A stretch of DNA of 64,000 nt from Oceanibaculum nanhaiense (GCF_002148795.1 NZ_MPOB01000004.1:248001-312000), one strand, 5' to 3'. Numbered from the stretch's first letter, positions 8,471 through 19,863 are shown. Numbers and translations: made by a program. The notes: a model not told the origin generated them from the sequence alone.

Positions 8471-9359
8471 GCGTCGCCTCCCGTCGGAAGATGAACAGCC
8501 CGCTGCCGACCACCACGGCGGCACCGATCCATTGCCAGATATCCGGCACATAGCCCCAGATCACGAAGCCGATGACCGCACCCCAGATCAGCTGGGTGTA
8601 TTTGAACGGCACCACGAGGCCAGCCTCGGCGAGGCGCAGGCTCTCGATCACCAGATAATGCGCCAGCACCATGCAGCAGGCGGCGGCCACCATGATCGCC
8701 AGATGATCGGCGCGCGGCACGATCCAGTCACCGGCGAAGGCGGTCGGCACGCTGGTCAGCGTGACCATGATCGTGGTGACCATCAGGATCGAGGCGGAGG
8801 TCTCGGTGGCACTCATCTTGCGTGTCAGGATGTCGCGCACCGCGCCGACGAAGGCGGCGATGATCGGCAGCATGGCAAAGGCCAGTACGATGTCGCCGCC
8901 CGGCCGCATCATGATCAGCATGCCGGCGAAGCCGACCAGAACCGCCGTCCAGCGCCGCCAGCCGACCCGCTCGCCCAGCAGCGGCACCGCCAGCGCGGTG
9001 ACGAACAACGGGGCGACGAAGGACAGGCTGATGGCGGTCGCCAGCGGCAGGTGATGCAGGGCGTGGTTGTAGATGAAGGCGGCCAGCCAGAACAGGAAGC
9101 CGCGGGCAAGCTGCGCCTTCCAGCTGTTCACCCGCAGCGATTCGCGGCCGAACAGCCGGCGCATCGTCAGATAGACCAGCAGGATGGCGACGCAGCCGCG
9201 GATGAACATGACCTGTCCGACAGGCACGCCGTCGGTCGTCAGCCATTTCATCGCGGTGTCGTTCAGCGTGATGATCGCCGATCCGACGATCATGCACAGG
9301 ATGCCTTTCACCGCGTTGGGCAGGCCGGGCTGTTCAGAGTGTGGGGCCGGGGAGGACAT
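8451..9359 (-). CDS. EamA/DMT-superfamily transporter (paralogue 2)
   Basis: A 302-residue ten-helix transporter with two EamA repeats. The ATG at 9359 begins MSSPAPHSEQ and is followed directly by the first helix; the longer frame upstream overlaps the serine hydrolase gene and is a shadow. It lies 8 bp after that hydrolase and overlaps paralogue 1, so all three should be one transcript. The substrate is unknown. Two sister copies side by side may form a heteromeric pump or simply reflect duplication with divergence. Confidence 0.87.
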   Translation of the reverse strand: MSSPAPHSEQPGLPNAVKGILCMIVGSAIITLNDTAMKWLTTDGVPVGQVMFIRGCVAILLVYLTMRRLFGRESLRVNSWKAQLARGFLFWLAAFIYNHALHHLPLATAISLSFVAPLFVTALAVPLLGERVGWRRWTAVLVGFAGMLIMMRPGGDIVLAFAMLPIIAAFVGAVRDILTRKMSATETSASILMVTTIMVTLTSVPTAFAGDWIVPRADHLAIMVAAACCMVLAHYLVIESLRLAEAGLVVPFKYTQLIWGAVIGFVIWGYVPDIWQWIGAAVVVGSGLFIFRREATLARQRR

Positions 9360-9367
9360 ACCGCCCC

Positions 9368-10477
9368 CTAGCGCATCGCCTCCATCACGCGTCGGCAGAA
9401 ACCGTCGATGCCCGGCTTGCCGATCCAGCGCACCACGGCGACCAGATCGTGCGCCGGGTCCATCCAGATGATAGAATTGCCGGCGCCGACCGCGAAGAAG
9501 CTGGTCTCCGGTGCGCTGGGATACTGTTTCCGGCCGGTGTTCAGCCACCACATATAGCCGTAGATCGGCTGCAGGTCGCAGGGCTGGAGCGAGGCCTCGA
9601 TCCAGCTTTCCGGCAGGATTTCCGTGCCGTTCCACTTGCCCTTGTTGGCCATCAGCAGGCCAACGCGGGCATGGTCGCGCGAGCCGATCATCATGCCGCC
9701 GCCCCAATGGCCGCCGCCGGAGACGGACTGCACCTGCTTACCGCCGATCTCGACATAGGAATTGCGGTAGCCATGCCATTCCCAGTCCTGCGAGGCGTCG
9801 ATCGGGTCCATCACCTCGCGCTTCAGCACGGCGGGCAGGCCTTCGCCCAGCACGCGGAGCAGGGCCAGCGACAGCCGGTTCACGCGGATGTCGTTATATT
9901 CCCAGAAAGTACCTGGCTTCTGCAGGTCGCGGTGGGTGCCCTTCTTGGAATTGGCGCCCTCGCTGGTCAGGTCGCGGTGGCGGTCCAGCAGATCCGGCTT
10001 GTCCCACAGCGTGCCTTCCCACTCGCTGGTCTGCTGCAGCAAATGATGCCAGGTGATGTCGCGGTTCTGCTCGGAGTCGAAGCCGCCATCCTTTACCAGT
10101 TCGTGGATCGCGGCGTGGATGTCCTTGATCAGCCCCTTCTTGATCGCAAGGCCGGCGCAGATCGAGAGATAGCTCTTGGACACCGAGAAAGTCATGTCGG
10201 CGCGGTTGGTGTCGCCCCATTCGGCGACGATGCGCCCGCCCTTCAGGATCAGTCCGTTCGGCCCGCCGCGCTCGCGCACCGGCCCCAGGATCTCGTTATA
10301 GGGCGGCGGCTCGAAATGGCCCTCGGTCAGCACTTTCATGATGTCGCGGTCCCAGCCGGTCTCGTTGGCGACGGCATGATCGACGGCGGCCTGAAGAGCG
10401 GCGGAATCGAAACCGGCGGCTTCCGGCTCCTGCCGTTCCCAATCGGAACCGGCAGCCGGGAAATAGGTCTTGGTCAT
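9368..10477 (-). CDS. Serine hydrolase, class C beta-lactamase/esterase family
   Basis: A 369-residue penicillin-binding-protein-like serine hydrolase. The SxxK catalytic motif is S98-V-S-K101 (FSVSKSYLS), and a YxN-type motif occurs in WEYNDIR near residue 194. No signal peptide is visible, so a cytosolic esterase or amidase is more likely than a cell-wall enzyme. It lies 44 bp after the amidohydrolase and 8 bp before the EamA transporters. The operon of amidohydrolase, serine hydrolase and two transporters suggests uptake or efflux and hydrolysis of a ring- or ester-containing nitrogen compound. Confidence 0.85.
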   Translation of the reverse strand: MTKTYFPAAGSDWERQEPEAAGFDSAALQAAVDHAVANETGWDRDIMKVLTEGHFEPPPYNEILGPVRERGGPNGLILKGGRIVAEWGDTNRADMTFSVSKSYLSICAGLAIKKGLIKDIHAAIHELVKDGGFDSEQNRDITWHHLLQQTSEWEGTLWDKPDLLDRHRDLTSEGANSKKGTHRDLQKPGTFWEYNDIRVNRLSLALLRVLGEGLPAVLKREVMDPIDASQDWEWHGYRNSYVEIGGKQVQSVSGGGHWGGGMMIGSRDHARVGLLMANKGKWNGTEILPESWIEASLQPCDLQPIYGYMWWLNTGRKQYPSAPETSFFAVGAGNSIIWMDPAHDLVAVVRWIGKPGIDGFCRRVMEAMR

Positions 10478-10521
10478 GGTTTTGGGCGTTTCTTTTTTGA
10501 AGGTTGAGTGACGATTCGAAG

Positions 10522-11970
10522 TCAGTTTAGCCGGTCAACGGTGCGATAGGCCATAGGCGCAAGCTCGTCGGCGCTGCGGCCGTTCCAGTCCAGCTTCGAG
10601 ACTTTCTTCAGCGAGCGCTGCTGCGCCTCCTGCAGCGCCTCGGAGGCGGCCTGCAGATCGATGGTCAGGCATTTGCCGTCCTTCACCACCTGGTTGCCAT
10701 CGACGAACACATCGTTCACCGCGCGGTCGCCGGCGACATAGACTAGGCTGCGCACCGGTTCGCGCAGCGGCATCATCGCCGGGTGTCTGGCATCCAGCAG
10801 CACGATATCGGCCTTGAACCCCGGCGCGATGCCGCCGATGTCCGGCTGGCGCAGGGCCTTGGCCCCGCCCATGGTCGCGGCGTTGAACACGTCGGAGGTG
10901 TTCAGATCGTCCACGCTCTCGCCGATGACGCGGGCATACATGGCGACGCAGCGCATCTCCTCCAGGAAATTATGCGGATAGGTGTCGGTGCCGATGCCCA
11001 TATTCACCCCGGCGCGGAGATAGCCACCGAAGGTGCGCAGGGTGATGCCGCGCCGCGCGAACACGGTCGGGCAATGCGCCACGGTCGAGCCGCTATCGGC
11101 CAGCAGGCCCAGATCCTTGCGCGTCGTCCAGTGCAGCCAGGGGTGATGGTCGAGGAAGATGCCATGGCCGATGATCGAGTGTTCGCCCAGCGCGCCGATG
11201 GAGTCCATCCACTGGATCGGCGTCAGCCCATGCCGGCGCTGCATCTCCAGGAATTCGGTCACCGACTGCGCGGCGTGAATCTGGAAGGGCAGGTTCTTCT
11301 CGACGGCGAGGTCATAGCTGTCGCGGATCAGCTCCGGCGAGCAGGTGTCGATCTGCGCCGGGCAGACCATGCCGGACAGCCGCCCGGACGGGTGCTGCTT
11401 GGCGAGGTCGAGCAGCCGCGCCGCCTTCTCGAAGCCCTTGCGGCCGTTTTCCTTGTTCCAGTCATATTTCAGCTCATGGCCATCGGTCGTGTACCAGCGC
11501 GCATCGCGGTACATCGGTGCGATGACGGCACGGATGCCGCTGTCCGCCAGCGTGTCGAGCCAGCCATCAAAGGCGATGGACAGATCGGCGACGGTGGTGC
11601 AGCCGCTCATCAGCAGCTCGGCCAGCGCGACCTGCATGCAGGCGGCATAGCCGTCCGGGTCGTTCTCGAAGGTGGAGAGATATTCGTAGAGCGAGGAATG
11701 CCAGAAGCCGGGGCTGCGGGTCTCGTCGGTGATGCCCTTGCGCAGCGGCTCGCTGGTCGGGTGTGAATGGACATTGATCATGCCCGGCATGACGACGCGG
11801 TTGCGGCCGTCGATCTCGACATCCGCCTTGCCCTCGTAGCCCTTGCCGACATGGGTGATACGGTTGCCCTCGAAGGCGACATCGGCATCGCGCAGATAGA
11901 CATGCTCGCCTTTCGCCTTGTCAAAGGCCACGACCCAGTCGGCATTGCGGATTACGGTGGTTTCGGTCAT
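10522..11970 (-). CDS. Amidohydrolase-superfamily deaminase/chlorohydrolase-type enzyme
   Basis: A 482-residue metal-dependent hydrolase of the AtzA/TrzN/adenosine-deaminase-like group. The metal and catalytic residues are in order: H68-x-H70 (NVHSHP), H232 (FQIHAA), H269 (IIGHG) and D329 (GTDTYPHN). The start at 11970 fits the usual beta-sandwich N-terminus; the extra 37 residues of the longer frame are unrelated. These enzymes deaminate or dechlorinate purines, triazines and similar rings. It heads the minus-strand operon with the serine hydrolase and EamA pair. The substrate is not readable from sequence. Confidence 0.87.
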   Translation of the reverse strand: MTETTVIRNADWVVAFDKAKGEHVYLRDADVAFEGNRITHVGKGYEGKADVEIDGRNRVVMPGMINVHSHPTSEPLRKGITDETRSPGFWHSSLYEYLSTFENDPDGYAACMQVALAELLMSGCTTVADLSIAFDGWLDTLADSGIRAVIAPMYRDARWYTTDGHELKYDWNKENGRKGFEKAARLLDLAKQHPSGRLSGMVCPAQIDTCSPELIRDSYDLAVEKNLPFQIHAAQSVTEFLEMQRRHGLTPIQWMDSIGALGEHSIIGHGIFLDHHPWLHWTTRKDLGLLADSGSTVAHCPTVFARRGITLRTFGGYLRAGVNMGIGTDTYPHNFLEEMRCVAMYARVIGESVDDLNTSDVFNAATMGGAKALRQPDIGGIAPGFKADIVLLDARHPAMMPLREPVRSLVYVAGDRAVNDVFVDGNQVVKDGKCLTIDLQAASEALQEAQQRSLKKVSKLDWNGRSADELAPMAYRTVDRLN

Positions 11971-12116
11971 CGCATGGACATCCCTAAATGTAAGTACCGC
12001 TATCAAGTTGGCCGCAGAATGCCCCGGCAGGCAAGGGGGAATTTCCACGCTGCCATTGACTTCGCGGGCGCGACGGGGCACCTAACGCCCACGTTTCGAA
12101 ACGCCTGAAGAGCCCC

Positions 12117-13706
<1,590 letters not shown>

Positions 13707-13718
13707 GGCCACATTTAA

Positions 13719-13799
13719 TCGTCATGGTCGGACTTGATCCGACCATCCAGCGAACGGCGAAGCCTCTCTGGACCCTCGGGTCAAGTCCGAGGGTGACGA
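13719..13799. repeat. Double-hairpin intergenic repeat, family A, divergent short copy
   Basis: Two hairpins with arms GGTCGG/CCGACC (13726-13744) and CCCTCGG/CCGAGGG (13773-13793) separated by about 28 bp. The outer ends CGTCAT and GGTGACG match the other family-A copies in this window. It sits between the convergent prfC and hyuB stops and could act as a bidirectional transcription end. Confidence 0.8.
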
Positions 13800-13806
13800 T
13801 AATGAA

Positions 13807-15540
13807 TTACTCCGCTGCCACCTGCGCGCGGCGCTGCTGCGTGGCCGATTCGTCCACATCGTAATAGTCGTTCAGCACCACGCCATAGTCGCGTTCCGCC
13901 GCCTCGCGGGAGACGAATCCGGCCAGCACATCGGCCGCGACTTCCGCTGCCGGCCGGTCATGGGCGCGGCCGAAACCGCCACCGCCCGGCATCTCCAGCA
14001 CCAGCGTCTCGCCGCCGGGGATCGGCTGGCGACCCTTCGGCTTCATGCCGAGGCCGCTGTCGCGCTGATACATCTTGCCGACCTGGCCCTCGCCGCCGCC
14101 CTTGCGGCCGCGCGGCGGGTGGATCATGCGGTCGAACATCGAGGAAATCGCGAAGGGCGCGCCCTCGGCATGGGTGATGACCATGACCTGCCCGGTGCCG
14201 CCGCGATAGCGCCCGGCGCCGCCGGAATCGGTGCGGTATTCCTTCTTCCAGACGATCAGCGGGGCGACCGTCTCGTTGATCTCCACCGGGGTGTTGCGCA
14301 CGCCGGACGGGAAGGCGGTGGCCGACAAGCCGTCCTTGGTCGGACGCGCGCCGGTGCCGCCGGTATGGAACAGGTTCACGGCAAACGGCGTGGCCTTGCC
14401 GTAATCGGCATCGCCGACGAGGCCATGCCCGCCCAGCAGCATCGGGTTCCACAGGCAGGACGTGCCTTCCGCCGGCACCTCGCCGATCACCTGCTCCAGG
14501 CAGCCCAGGACCACGTCCGGCAGCATCTGGCCGACGGCATGGCGCGCGGCGACGGCGCAGGGATGCGGCGCGTTCAGGATCGAGCCTTCCGTCGCGGTCA
14601 CCCGCACCGGCGCCAGCGAGCCGGCATTGTTCGGCACCTTGCCGCCGATGATGCAGCGCACGCCGAAGCTGGCATAGGCCTGGGTATAGGTCAGCGGCAC
14701 GTTGATGCCATAGGTGGAGACGGCGGAGGTGCCGTCGAAATCCACGTCGATGCCGTCCTCGCCGACTGTCATGGTGGCGACGATGTCGATTGGCTTGTCA
14801 TAACCGTCGATGCGCATGGCGTTCTTGTAGGTGCCCGGCTTCAGCGCGCGGATCTCATCCAGCATCGCCGCCCGGCTGTGTTCGATGATGTGCTCGCCCA
14901 GCGGATCGATGGAGTCCAGGTTGAACTCGCGCATCATATCGACCAGGCGACGGCTGCCGGTCTCGTTGCAGGCGGCCAGCGAATAGAGGTCGCCCTCGAC
15001 CTGCACCGGCTCGCGCACATTCACCCGCACGATGTGCAGCAGCGATTCATTCATCACGCCGCGCTTGGCCAGCGCCATGATCGGGATGTTGATGCCTTCC
15101 TCATAGACCTGCCGCCCGTCGGCCCCGAAGCCGCGCCCGCCGACATCGACGACATGGCTGGTCGAGGCGAACAGGGCGACCATCTTGCCGTCCTTGAAGG
15201 TCGGCGTGACGACGGTGAAATCGTGCAGATGGCCGGTGCCGAGCCAGGGATCGTTGGTGACGTAAACGTCGCCTTCCTCCATCGTTTCCGCCGGGAACCG
15301 CTCTAGGAAGAAGCCGACCGAGGCCGCCATCGCGTTCACATGGCCGGGCGTGCCGGTGACCGCCTGGGCCAGCATGCGGCCGCGCGCGTCGAACACGCCG
15401 GCGGACAGATCGCCGGCCTCGCGCACGGAGGTGGAGAAGGCAGTGCGGATCAGCGCCTGTGCCTGTTCCTCGACGACCGAGAGCAGGCGGTTCCACATGA
15501 TCTGCAGATGGATCTGGTCGAGCGCGGAATTCTTGGTCAT
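13807..15540 (-). CDS. hyuB: Hydantoinase/oxoprolinase B-subunit family protein
   Basis: A 577-residue HyuB-family protein, the usual length. It has the conserved N-terminal region (SVREAGDLSAGVFD, TGTPGHVNAM, TNDPWLGTGHLHD) and the C-terminal glycine-rich GGGGFG motif. With the A subunit it forms an ATP-dependent enzyme that opens 5-membered cyclic amides such as N-methylhydantoin or 5-oxoproline, or carboxylates acetone-type substrates in related complexes. It is 14 bp downstream of hyuA on the same strand, so the two form one operon. The precise substrate is not determined. Confidence 0.9.
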   Translation of the reverse strand: MTKNSALDQIHLQIMWNRLLSVVEEQAQALIRTAFSTSVREAGDLSAGVFDARGRMLAQAVTGTPGHVNAMAASVGFFLERFPAETMEEGDVYVTNDPWLGTGHLHDFTVVTPTFKDGKMVALFASTSHVVDVGGRGFGADGRQVYEEGINIPIMALAKRGVMNESLLHIVRVNVREPVQVEGDLYSLAACNETGSRRLVDMMREFNLDSIDPLGEHIIEHSRAAMLDEIRALKPGTYKNAMRIDGYDKPIDIVATMTVGEDGIDVDFDGTSAVSTYGINVPLTYTQAYASFGVRCIIGGKVPNNAGSLAPVRVTATEGSILNAPHPCAVAARHAVGQMLPDVVLGCLEQVIGEVPAEGTSCLWNPMLLGGHGLVGDADYGKATPFAVNLFHTGGTGARPTKDGLSATAFPSGVRNTPVEINETVAPLIVWKKEYRTDSGGAGRYRGGTGQVMVITHAEGAPFAISSMFDRMIHPPRGRKGGGEGQVGKMYQRDSGLGMKPKGRQPIPGGETLVLEMPGGGGFGRAHDRPAAEVAADVLAGFVSREAAERDYGVVLNDYYDVDESATQQRRAQVAAE

Positions 15541-15554
15541 GGGGGCGTCCTTCC

Positions 15555-17651
15555 TCAGGCTGCCGGCTTGCGGACGAGAACAATATAGTCCAGCTCGTTG
15601 ATCAGCGCATCGAAGCTCGACGAGACGACGGTGGTGGTCTGCTCCTCGGCGATCAGCGCCGGACCGGGAATTTTCATGCCCGGCTTCAGATCGGGCCGCC
15701 AGTAGATGCCGGCCTCGACATGATCGGTCTTCACGGGATCGAAAATCTGCTTGCGGCTCTTCGGTTCCGGGGCGGGCAGGGTGGCCTTCGGCATCGGCAC
15801 CGGCGCCGGCTTCTCCACCTTCGTGCTGGTGGTCAGCGTCCAGCTCAGGATTTCGATGTCGAGATTGGGGATGGTGCGGCCATACAGCGCCGAATAGGCC
15901 TCAGCAAAGACGCTGGCCATATGCTGGGCGTCGGCCTGCGTCAGGTCGCGCACCGGCACATCGACGGCGATCTCGTGGCCCTGGCCGACATAGCGCATAT
16001 AGGCCTGGCGGATTTCCACCAGATCGGCGGTCGGCGCGCCCTCGCGCACGATGGCCAGCGCCTCTTCCTGCATCTCCTTCAATGTCGCATTGGCGACGGA
16101 TGAGTCGAACTGCGACAGCTTCATGTGCCGGCTGCGCACCACCTCATAGGCGACCGGCGCCTTCAGGAAGCCCAGCGCCGAGCCGACGCCGGCCCCGGTC
16201 GGGATGATGATGGTGTCGATTTCCAGCTTCTCGGCCAGCCGCGCGGCATGCAGCGGGGCGGCGCCGCCGAAGGCGATCATCGCGCGCCGGGCGATATCCT
16301 TACCCCATTCGATGGCATGCACGCGCGCCGCGTTCGCCATGTTCTCGTCCACCACCTCGGCGATGCCGAAGGCAGCCAGCGCGTCGCTGAGGTTCAGCTT
16401 GCTGCCGATTTCTGCCTGCATCGCGGCCTTCGATTTTTCCGGCGCCAGATGCACGGTGCCGCCGGCAAAGACCGACGGGTCAATGCGGCCCATAACCACA
16501 TCGGCGTCCGTGACGGTCGGCCGCGTGCCGCCCTGATCGTAGCAGGCCGGGCCGGGGACGGAGCCCGCCGATTCCGGGCCGACGGTGATGCGCTTCATCG
16601 TATCGACATGGGCGATGGAGCCGCCGCCGGCGCCGATCTCCACCATCTCGATGACCGGAATGCGGATCGGCAGGCCGCTGCCCTTCATGAAGCGATAGAC
16701 GCGGTCCACCTCGAAGGTGCGCGAGGCCAGCGGCTGTGCCTTGTCGATCAGGCACAGCTTCGCCGTGGTGCCGCCCATATCGTAGGACACCACCTCGTCC
16801 AGCCCGCATTCGGCGGCGATGCGGCTGGCCAGGATGGCGCCGCCCGCCGGGCCGGATTCGACCAGCCGGATCGGGAATTTCATCGCCGTGTCCAGCGCCG
16901 TCAGCCCGCCGCCGGAGGTGATCATGAAGAACGGGCAGCCATAGCTCAGTTCGTGCAGCTGCGCCTTCAGCCGGGCGAGGTAGCTGGCCATCAGCGGCTG
17001 CACATAGGCATTGGCGCAGGTCGTCGATTGGCGTTCGTATTCGCGCACTTCCGGGCAGACCTCGGAGGACAGCGAGTAGGACAGGTCGGGCAGGGCCTCG
17101 CGCAGGATTTCCGCGGTGCGCTGCTCATGCGCCGGGTTGGCATAGGCATGGATGAAGCCGATGGCCACGCTCTCCACGCCGTACTGCTTCAGCACCGGGA
17201 TCAGGTCGTGGACCGACTGCTCGTCCAGCGCGATCAGCGCCTCGCCCTTCACATTCAGCCGCTCGCGCACCGGCAGGCGCAGATGGCGCGGCACCAGCGG
17301 CTTCGGCCGGTCGATATTGATGTCGTACTGCTCGAATCGGTTCTCGTAGGCCATCTCGACGGAGTCGCGGAAGCCCTCGGTGGTCAGCAGCGCGGTCTTG
17401 GCGCCCTTGCGCTCGATCAGCGCATTGGTCGCCAGCGTCGTGCCGTGGATGATGATCGACACGTCGGACGGGCTGATGCCGGCCTGCCCGATCACCTTGG
17501 CGATGCCGGTCAGCACGCCTTCCTCGGGGGCGGCGGGGGTGGTCAGTACCTTGGTCGTCACCAGCCGGCCGCCGACCTCCAGCGCCACATCGGTGAAGGT
17601 GCCGCCGATATCGACGGCGAGACGGGCACCAGCGGAAGAGGAAGCAGTCAT
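15555..17651 (-). CDS. hyuA: Hydantoinase/oxoprolinase A-subunit family protein (ATP-binding)
   Basis: A 698-residue HyuA-family ATPase. The ASKHA-type phosphate-binding motif is near the N-terminus (AVDIGGTFTDVAL), the hinge motif IHGTTLATNALIER follows, and YDMGGTTAK is the second phosphate motif. It supplies ATP-driven activation for ring opening by the B subunit. The next gene downstream is hyuB. Upstream, 115 bp separate it from a divergent ferredoxin-fold protein, where the shared promoters must lie. An amidase nearby fits catabolism of cyclic and linear amides. Confidence 0.9.
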   Translation of the reverse strand: MTASSSAGARLAVDIGGTFTDVALEVGGRLVTTKVLTTPAAPEEGVLTGIAKVIGQAGISPSDVSIIIHGTTLATNALIERKGAKTALLTTEGFRDSVEMAYENRFEQYDINIDRPKPLVPRHLRLPVRERLNVKGEALIALDEQSVHDLIPVLKQYGVESVAIGFIHAYANPAHEQRTAEILREALPDLSYSLSSEVCPEVREYERQSTTCANAYVQPLMASYLARLKAQLHELSYGCPFFMITSGGGLTALDTAMKFPIRLVESGPAGGAILASRIAAECGLDEVVSYDMGGTTAKLCLIDKAQPLASRTFEVDRVYRFMKGSGLPIRIPVIEMVEIGAGGGSIAHVDTMKRITVGPESAGSVPGPACYDQGGTRPTVTDADVVMGRIDPSVFAGGTVHLAPEKSKAAMQAEIGSKLNLSDALAAFGIAEVVDENMANAARVHAIEWGKDIARRAMIAFGGAAPLHAARLAEKLEIDTIIIPTGAGVGSALGFLKAPVAYEVVRSRHMKLSQFDSSVANATLKEMQEEALAIVREGAPTADLVEIRQAYMRYVGQGHEIAVDVPVRDLTQADAQHMASVFAEAYSALYGRTIPNLDIEILSWTLTTSTKVEKPAPVPMPKATLPAPEPKSRKQIFDPVKTDHVEAGIYWRPDLKPGMKIPGPALIAEEQTTTVVSSSFDALINELDYIVLVRKPAA

Positions 17652-17766
17652 GAGGCACTCCGATCAGGCGGGCCGGGAAAGGAAGGAACGGCACGCTACA
17701 ATCGCCCCCGGAGTTGTGCAACATTGATGACAACTTTAGCCAACCGCTATGTGAAAGGGAGACGAG

Positions 17767-18438
17767 ATGGCGTTGCAGGGCACCGGCATGCTGATCGTGG
17801 GAACCGATATTCCCGCCGCCGAGGAGGAGGAGTTCAACCGCTGGTACGACCGCGAGCATGTCGCGGAGCGGGTCGGGATTCCAGGCTTTCTGTCGGCGCG
17901 GCGCTACATCGCCGTATCCGCCAGCCCGAAATATATCTCCTTCTATGAGACGGAGGATTTCGCCGTTCTCTCCAGCCCGGCCTACAAGCAGATGCTGGCG
18001 AACCAGACCGCCTGGTCGAAGGCGGTGATGGCGAACTTCAAGAATGTGAAGCGCCAGGTTGCCCGCACGACCGCGGGCCTTGGGGCGGGCCTTGGTGGGG
18101 CTGCCGCCGTCATTCGCCTGCGCCCCTCGGACAATGATGCGGCCACGGCGCGCGAGGCGCTGAAGGCGGTGCTGGCCGAGCTGGTGACACAGGACGGCAC
18201 GCTGGCCGCCCATATCATGGAAAGCGACCCGGAGCTGTCCAAGCCGCTGGCCGAGCACAAGGACGCGCCGAAAGACGCCCCGGAAGCGAAAGACTGGATC
18301 GTGCTGGTCGATACCACCTCGGCGGAAGTCGCCGCCGCTGCCGCCAAGGCGGTGTCGTTGGCCACGCTGCCGGGGCTTAAGACGATCGACAGCGGTACCT
18401 ATGCGCTGATGTGGGTGCTTGGCAAGGCGGAGCTGTAA
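17767..18438 (+). CDS. Uncharacterised protein with two ferredoxin-like (dimeric alpha-beta barrel) repeats
   Basis: A 223-residue soluble protein. Both halves look like ferredoxin-fold units: the first contains the NRWYDREHVAERVGIPGFLSARRY pattern, seen in DUF4286- and EthD-like families, and the second begins around AAAVIRLRP. A GGGAGACG site precedes the ATG. It is divergent from hyuA and convergent with the amidase. Members of such folds bind small aromatic or cyclic compounds or act as isomerases and monooxygenases, but no catalytic residue can be named here. Confidence 0.7.
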   Translation: MALQGTGMLIVGTDIPAAEEEEFNRWYDREHVAERVGIPGFLSARRYIAVSASPKYISFYETEDFAVLSSPAYKQMLANQTAWSKAVMANFKNVKRQVARTTAGLGAGLGGAAAVIRLRPSDNDAATAREALKAVLAELVTQDGTLAAHIMESDPELSKPLAEHKDAPKDAPEAKDWIVLVDTTSAEVAAAAAKAVSLATLPGLKTIDSGTYALMWVLGKAEL

Positions 18439-18444
18439 GGTCTT

Positions 18445-18468
18445 CCCTCGCCCCTTCCGGGGCGAGGG
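18445..18468. terminator. GC-rich hairpin between convergent genes
   Basis: A perfect 10-bp stem (CCCTCGCCCC / GGGGCGAGGG) with a TTCC tetraloop sits between the convergent stops at 18438 and 18475. It lacks a T-run, so it may slow or stop transcription from either side with Rho rather than as a classical intrinsic terminator. Confidence 0.6.
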
Positions 18469-18474
18469 GTACGG

Positions 18475-19863
18475 TTACATAAACCCCTTCAGGTTCGGTG
18501 CCGGCGGCGCGCCGAACAGCTCTTCCATTGCCAGCGCGATGGCGAGTGCCTGTTCTTCCGCGAAGCCGGGGCAGAGCAGCTGCAGGCCAATCGGCAGCCC
18601 GCCATCGGTCAGATGCTGGATTGGCGTCGAGGTGCCGGCCTGGCGGAACAGGTTGCCGGGCTGGGTGTTCTGCGTCACCAGCCGGGCGAAATGCCCGCCG
18701 ACCTCCGGATCGTCCAGATCGGCGACGGGGGCGGCCTGGATCGGCAGGGTCGGCGTGATCCAGCCATCCAGCCCGCCCATGCGCTGCTCGGCGATCTTCT
18801 CCAGGTCGCGGGTGCGCCAGATCGCGTGCAGATATTCAGGCGCGGCAATCTCCAGCCCCTGCGCGGCCCGGGAGCCGACAACCGGGTCCATCTTGCGGCG
18901 GCCGGCCTTGAAGCGCTTGCGCCCCAGCGCCGCCACCAGCTCGACCGGCAGCACGACCGGGAAGATCTTGGTGCGCTCGGCGGCTTCCGGCACCTCGATA
19001 TCGACGATGGCAGTGCCGGCCTTGACCAGCTTCTCCAGCGCCTTCTTGGTCGCCTGCGCGACCGGCTTTTCCAGATTATCGAAGAAATAACCCACCGGGC
19101 GGCCAAGCCGCAGCCCGTCCAGCGGTGCGGACTGCACCACCGGGCGGCCGGTCAGGCCGGCGAACACCTGTGCCGCATCCGCCGCCGATCTGGTCAGCGG
19201 GCCGATGGTGTCGAAGGTCGGCGACAGCGGGAACACCCCGTCGGTCGCCCACAGCCCGACCGTGGTCTTCAGCCCGAACAGCCCGCACAGCGCCGCCGGG
19301 ATGCGCACCGAGCCGCCGGTGTCGGAACCGATGGCGAAACCGCACAATCCGGCAGCGGTCGCCACGGCGGAGCCGCTGGAGGACCCGCCCGGCAAGCGCG
19401 CCACCTTGGCATCCCACGGGTTCCACGGCGTGCCGCGCGGCTTGCTGATGCCGGTGGCGCCGAGGGCGAATTCGACGGTCTTGGTCTTGCCGAGGATGAT
19501 GCAGCCGGCGCGGCGCAGCATCTTCACGAAGCTGCCTTCCCCGCCGATCAGGTCGGCCACATCCAGCTTCGTGCCGGCATGGGCCTTGGTGCCCTCGATG
19601 GCGAACAGATCCTTCACCGCCACCGGCACGCCCATCAGCGGACCCAGATCGGTGCCGGCGGTCAGCAGCTTGTCGATGGCCCTGGCGGTCGTCAGGGCCT
19701 GCTTGCCCATCACCAGCTGGAAGGCGCCCAGCTTCGGGTCCAGCGCCTTGATGCGGTCGAGATAGGCGCGGGTCGCGGCCTCGGCTGTGGTCTTGCCGGC
19801 GCGCAGGTCGCGGCCATAGGCGGCGATGCCGCGGGCGAGGGGATCGGGAGGAAGGGCGGTCAT
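18475..19863 (-). CDS. Amidase-signature-family hydrolase
   Basis: A 462-residue amidase with the Ser-cisSer-Lys triad: K84 (VAVKDLF), the cis-Ser within 161-163 (LPGGSSSGSA) and the nucleophile S185 (GSDTGGSVRIP). The ATG at 19863 begins MTALPPDPLA; the upstream 31 residues of the longer frame are low-complexity and without homology. The family hydrolyses amides, including indoleacetamide, malonamide and aryl amides; GatA is excluded because no gatB or gatC lies nearby. It is a single gene that faces the ferredoxin-fold gene. Confidence 0.87.
   Translation of the reverse strand: MTALPPDPLARGIAAYGRDLRAGKTTAEAATRAYLDRIKALDPKLGAFQLVMGKQALTTARAIDKLLTAGTDLGPLMGVPVAVKDLFAIEGTKAHAGTKLDVADLIGGEGSFVKMLRRAGCIILGKTKTVEFALGATGISKPRGTPWNPWDAKVARLPGGSSSGSAVATAAGLCGFAIGSDTGGSVRIPAALCGLFGLKTTVGLWATDGVFPLSPTFDTIGPLTRSAADAAQVFAGLTGRPVVQSAPLDGLRLGRPVGYFFDNLEKPVAQATKKALEKLVKAGTAIVDIEVPEAAERTKIFPVVLPVELVAALGRKRFKAGRRKMDPVVGSRAAQGLEIAAPEYLHAIWRTRDLEKIAEQRMGGLDGWITPTLPIQAAPVADLDDPEVGGHFARLVTQNTQPGNLFRQAGTSTPIQHLTDGGLPIGLQLLCPGFAEEQALAIALAMEELFGAPPAPNLKGFM

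Noticed and set aside
16125-17948. Long plus-strand open frame opposite hyuA
   Set aside because: Shadow frame of the conserved ATPase gene, with shadow-like composition.
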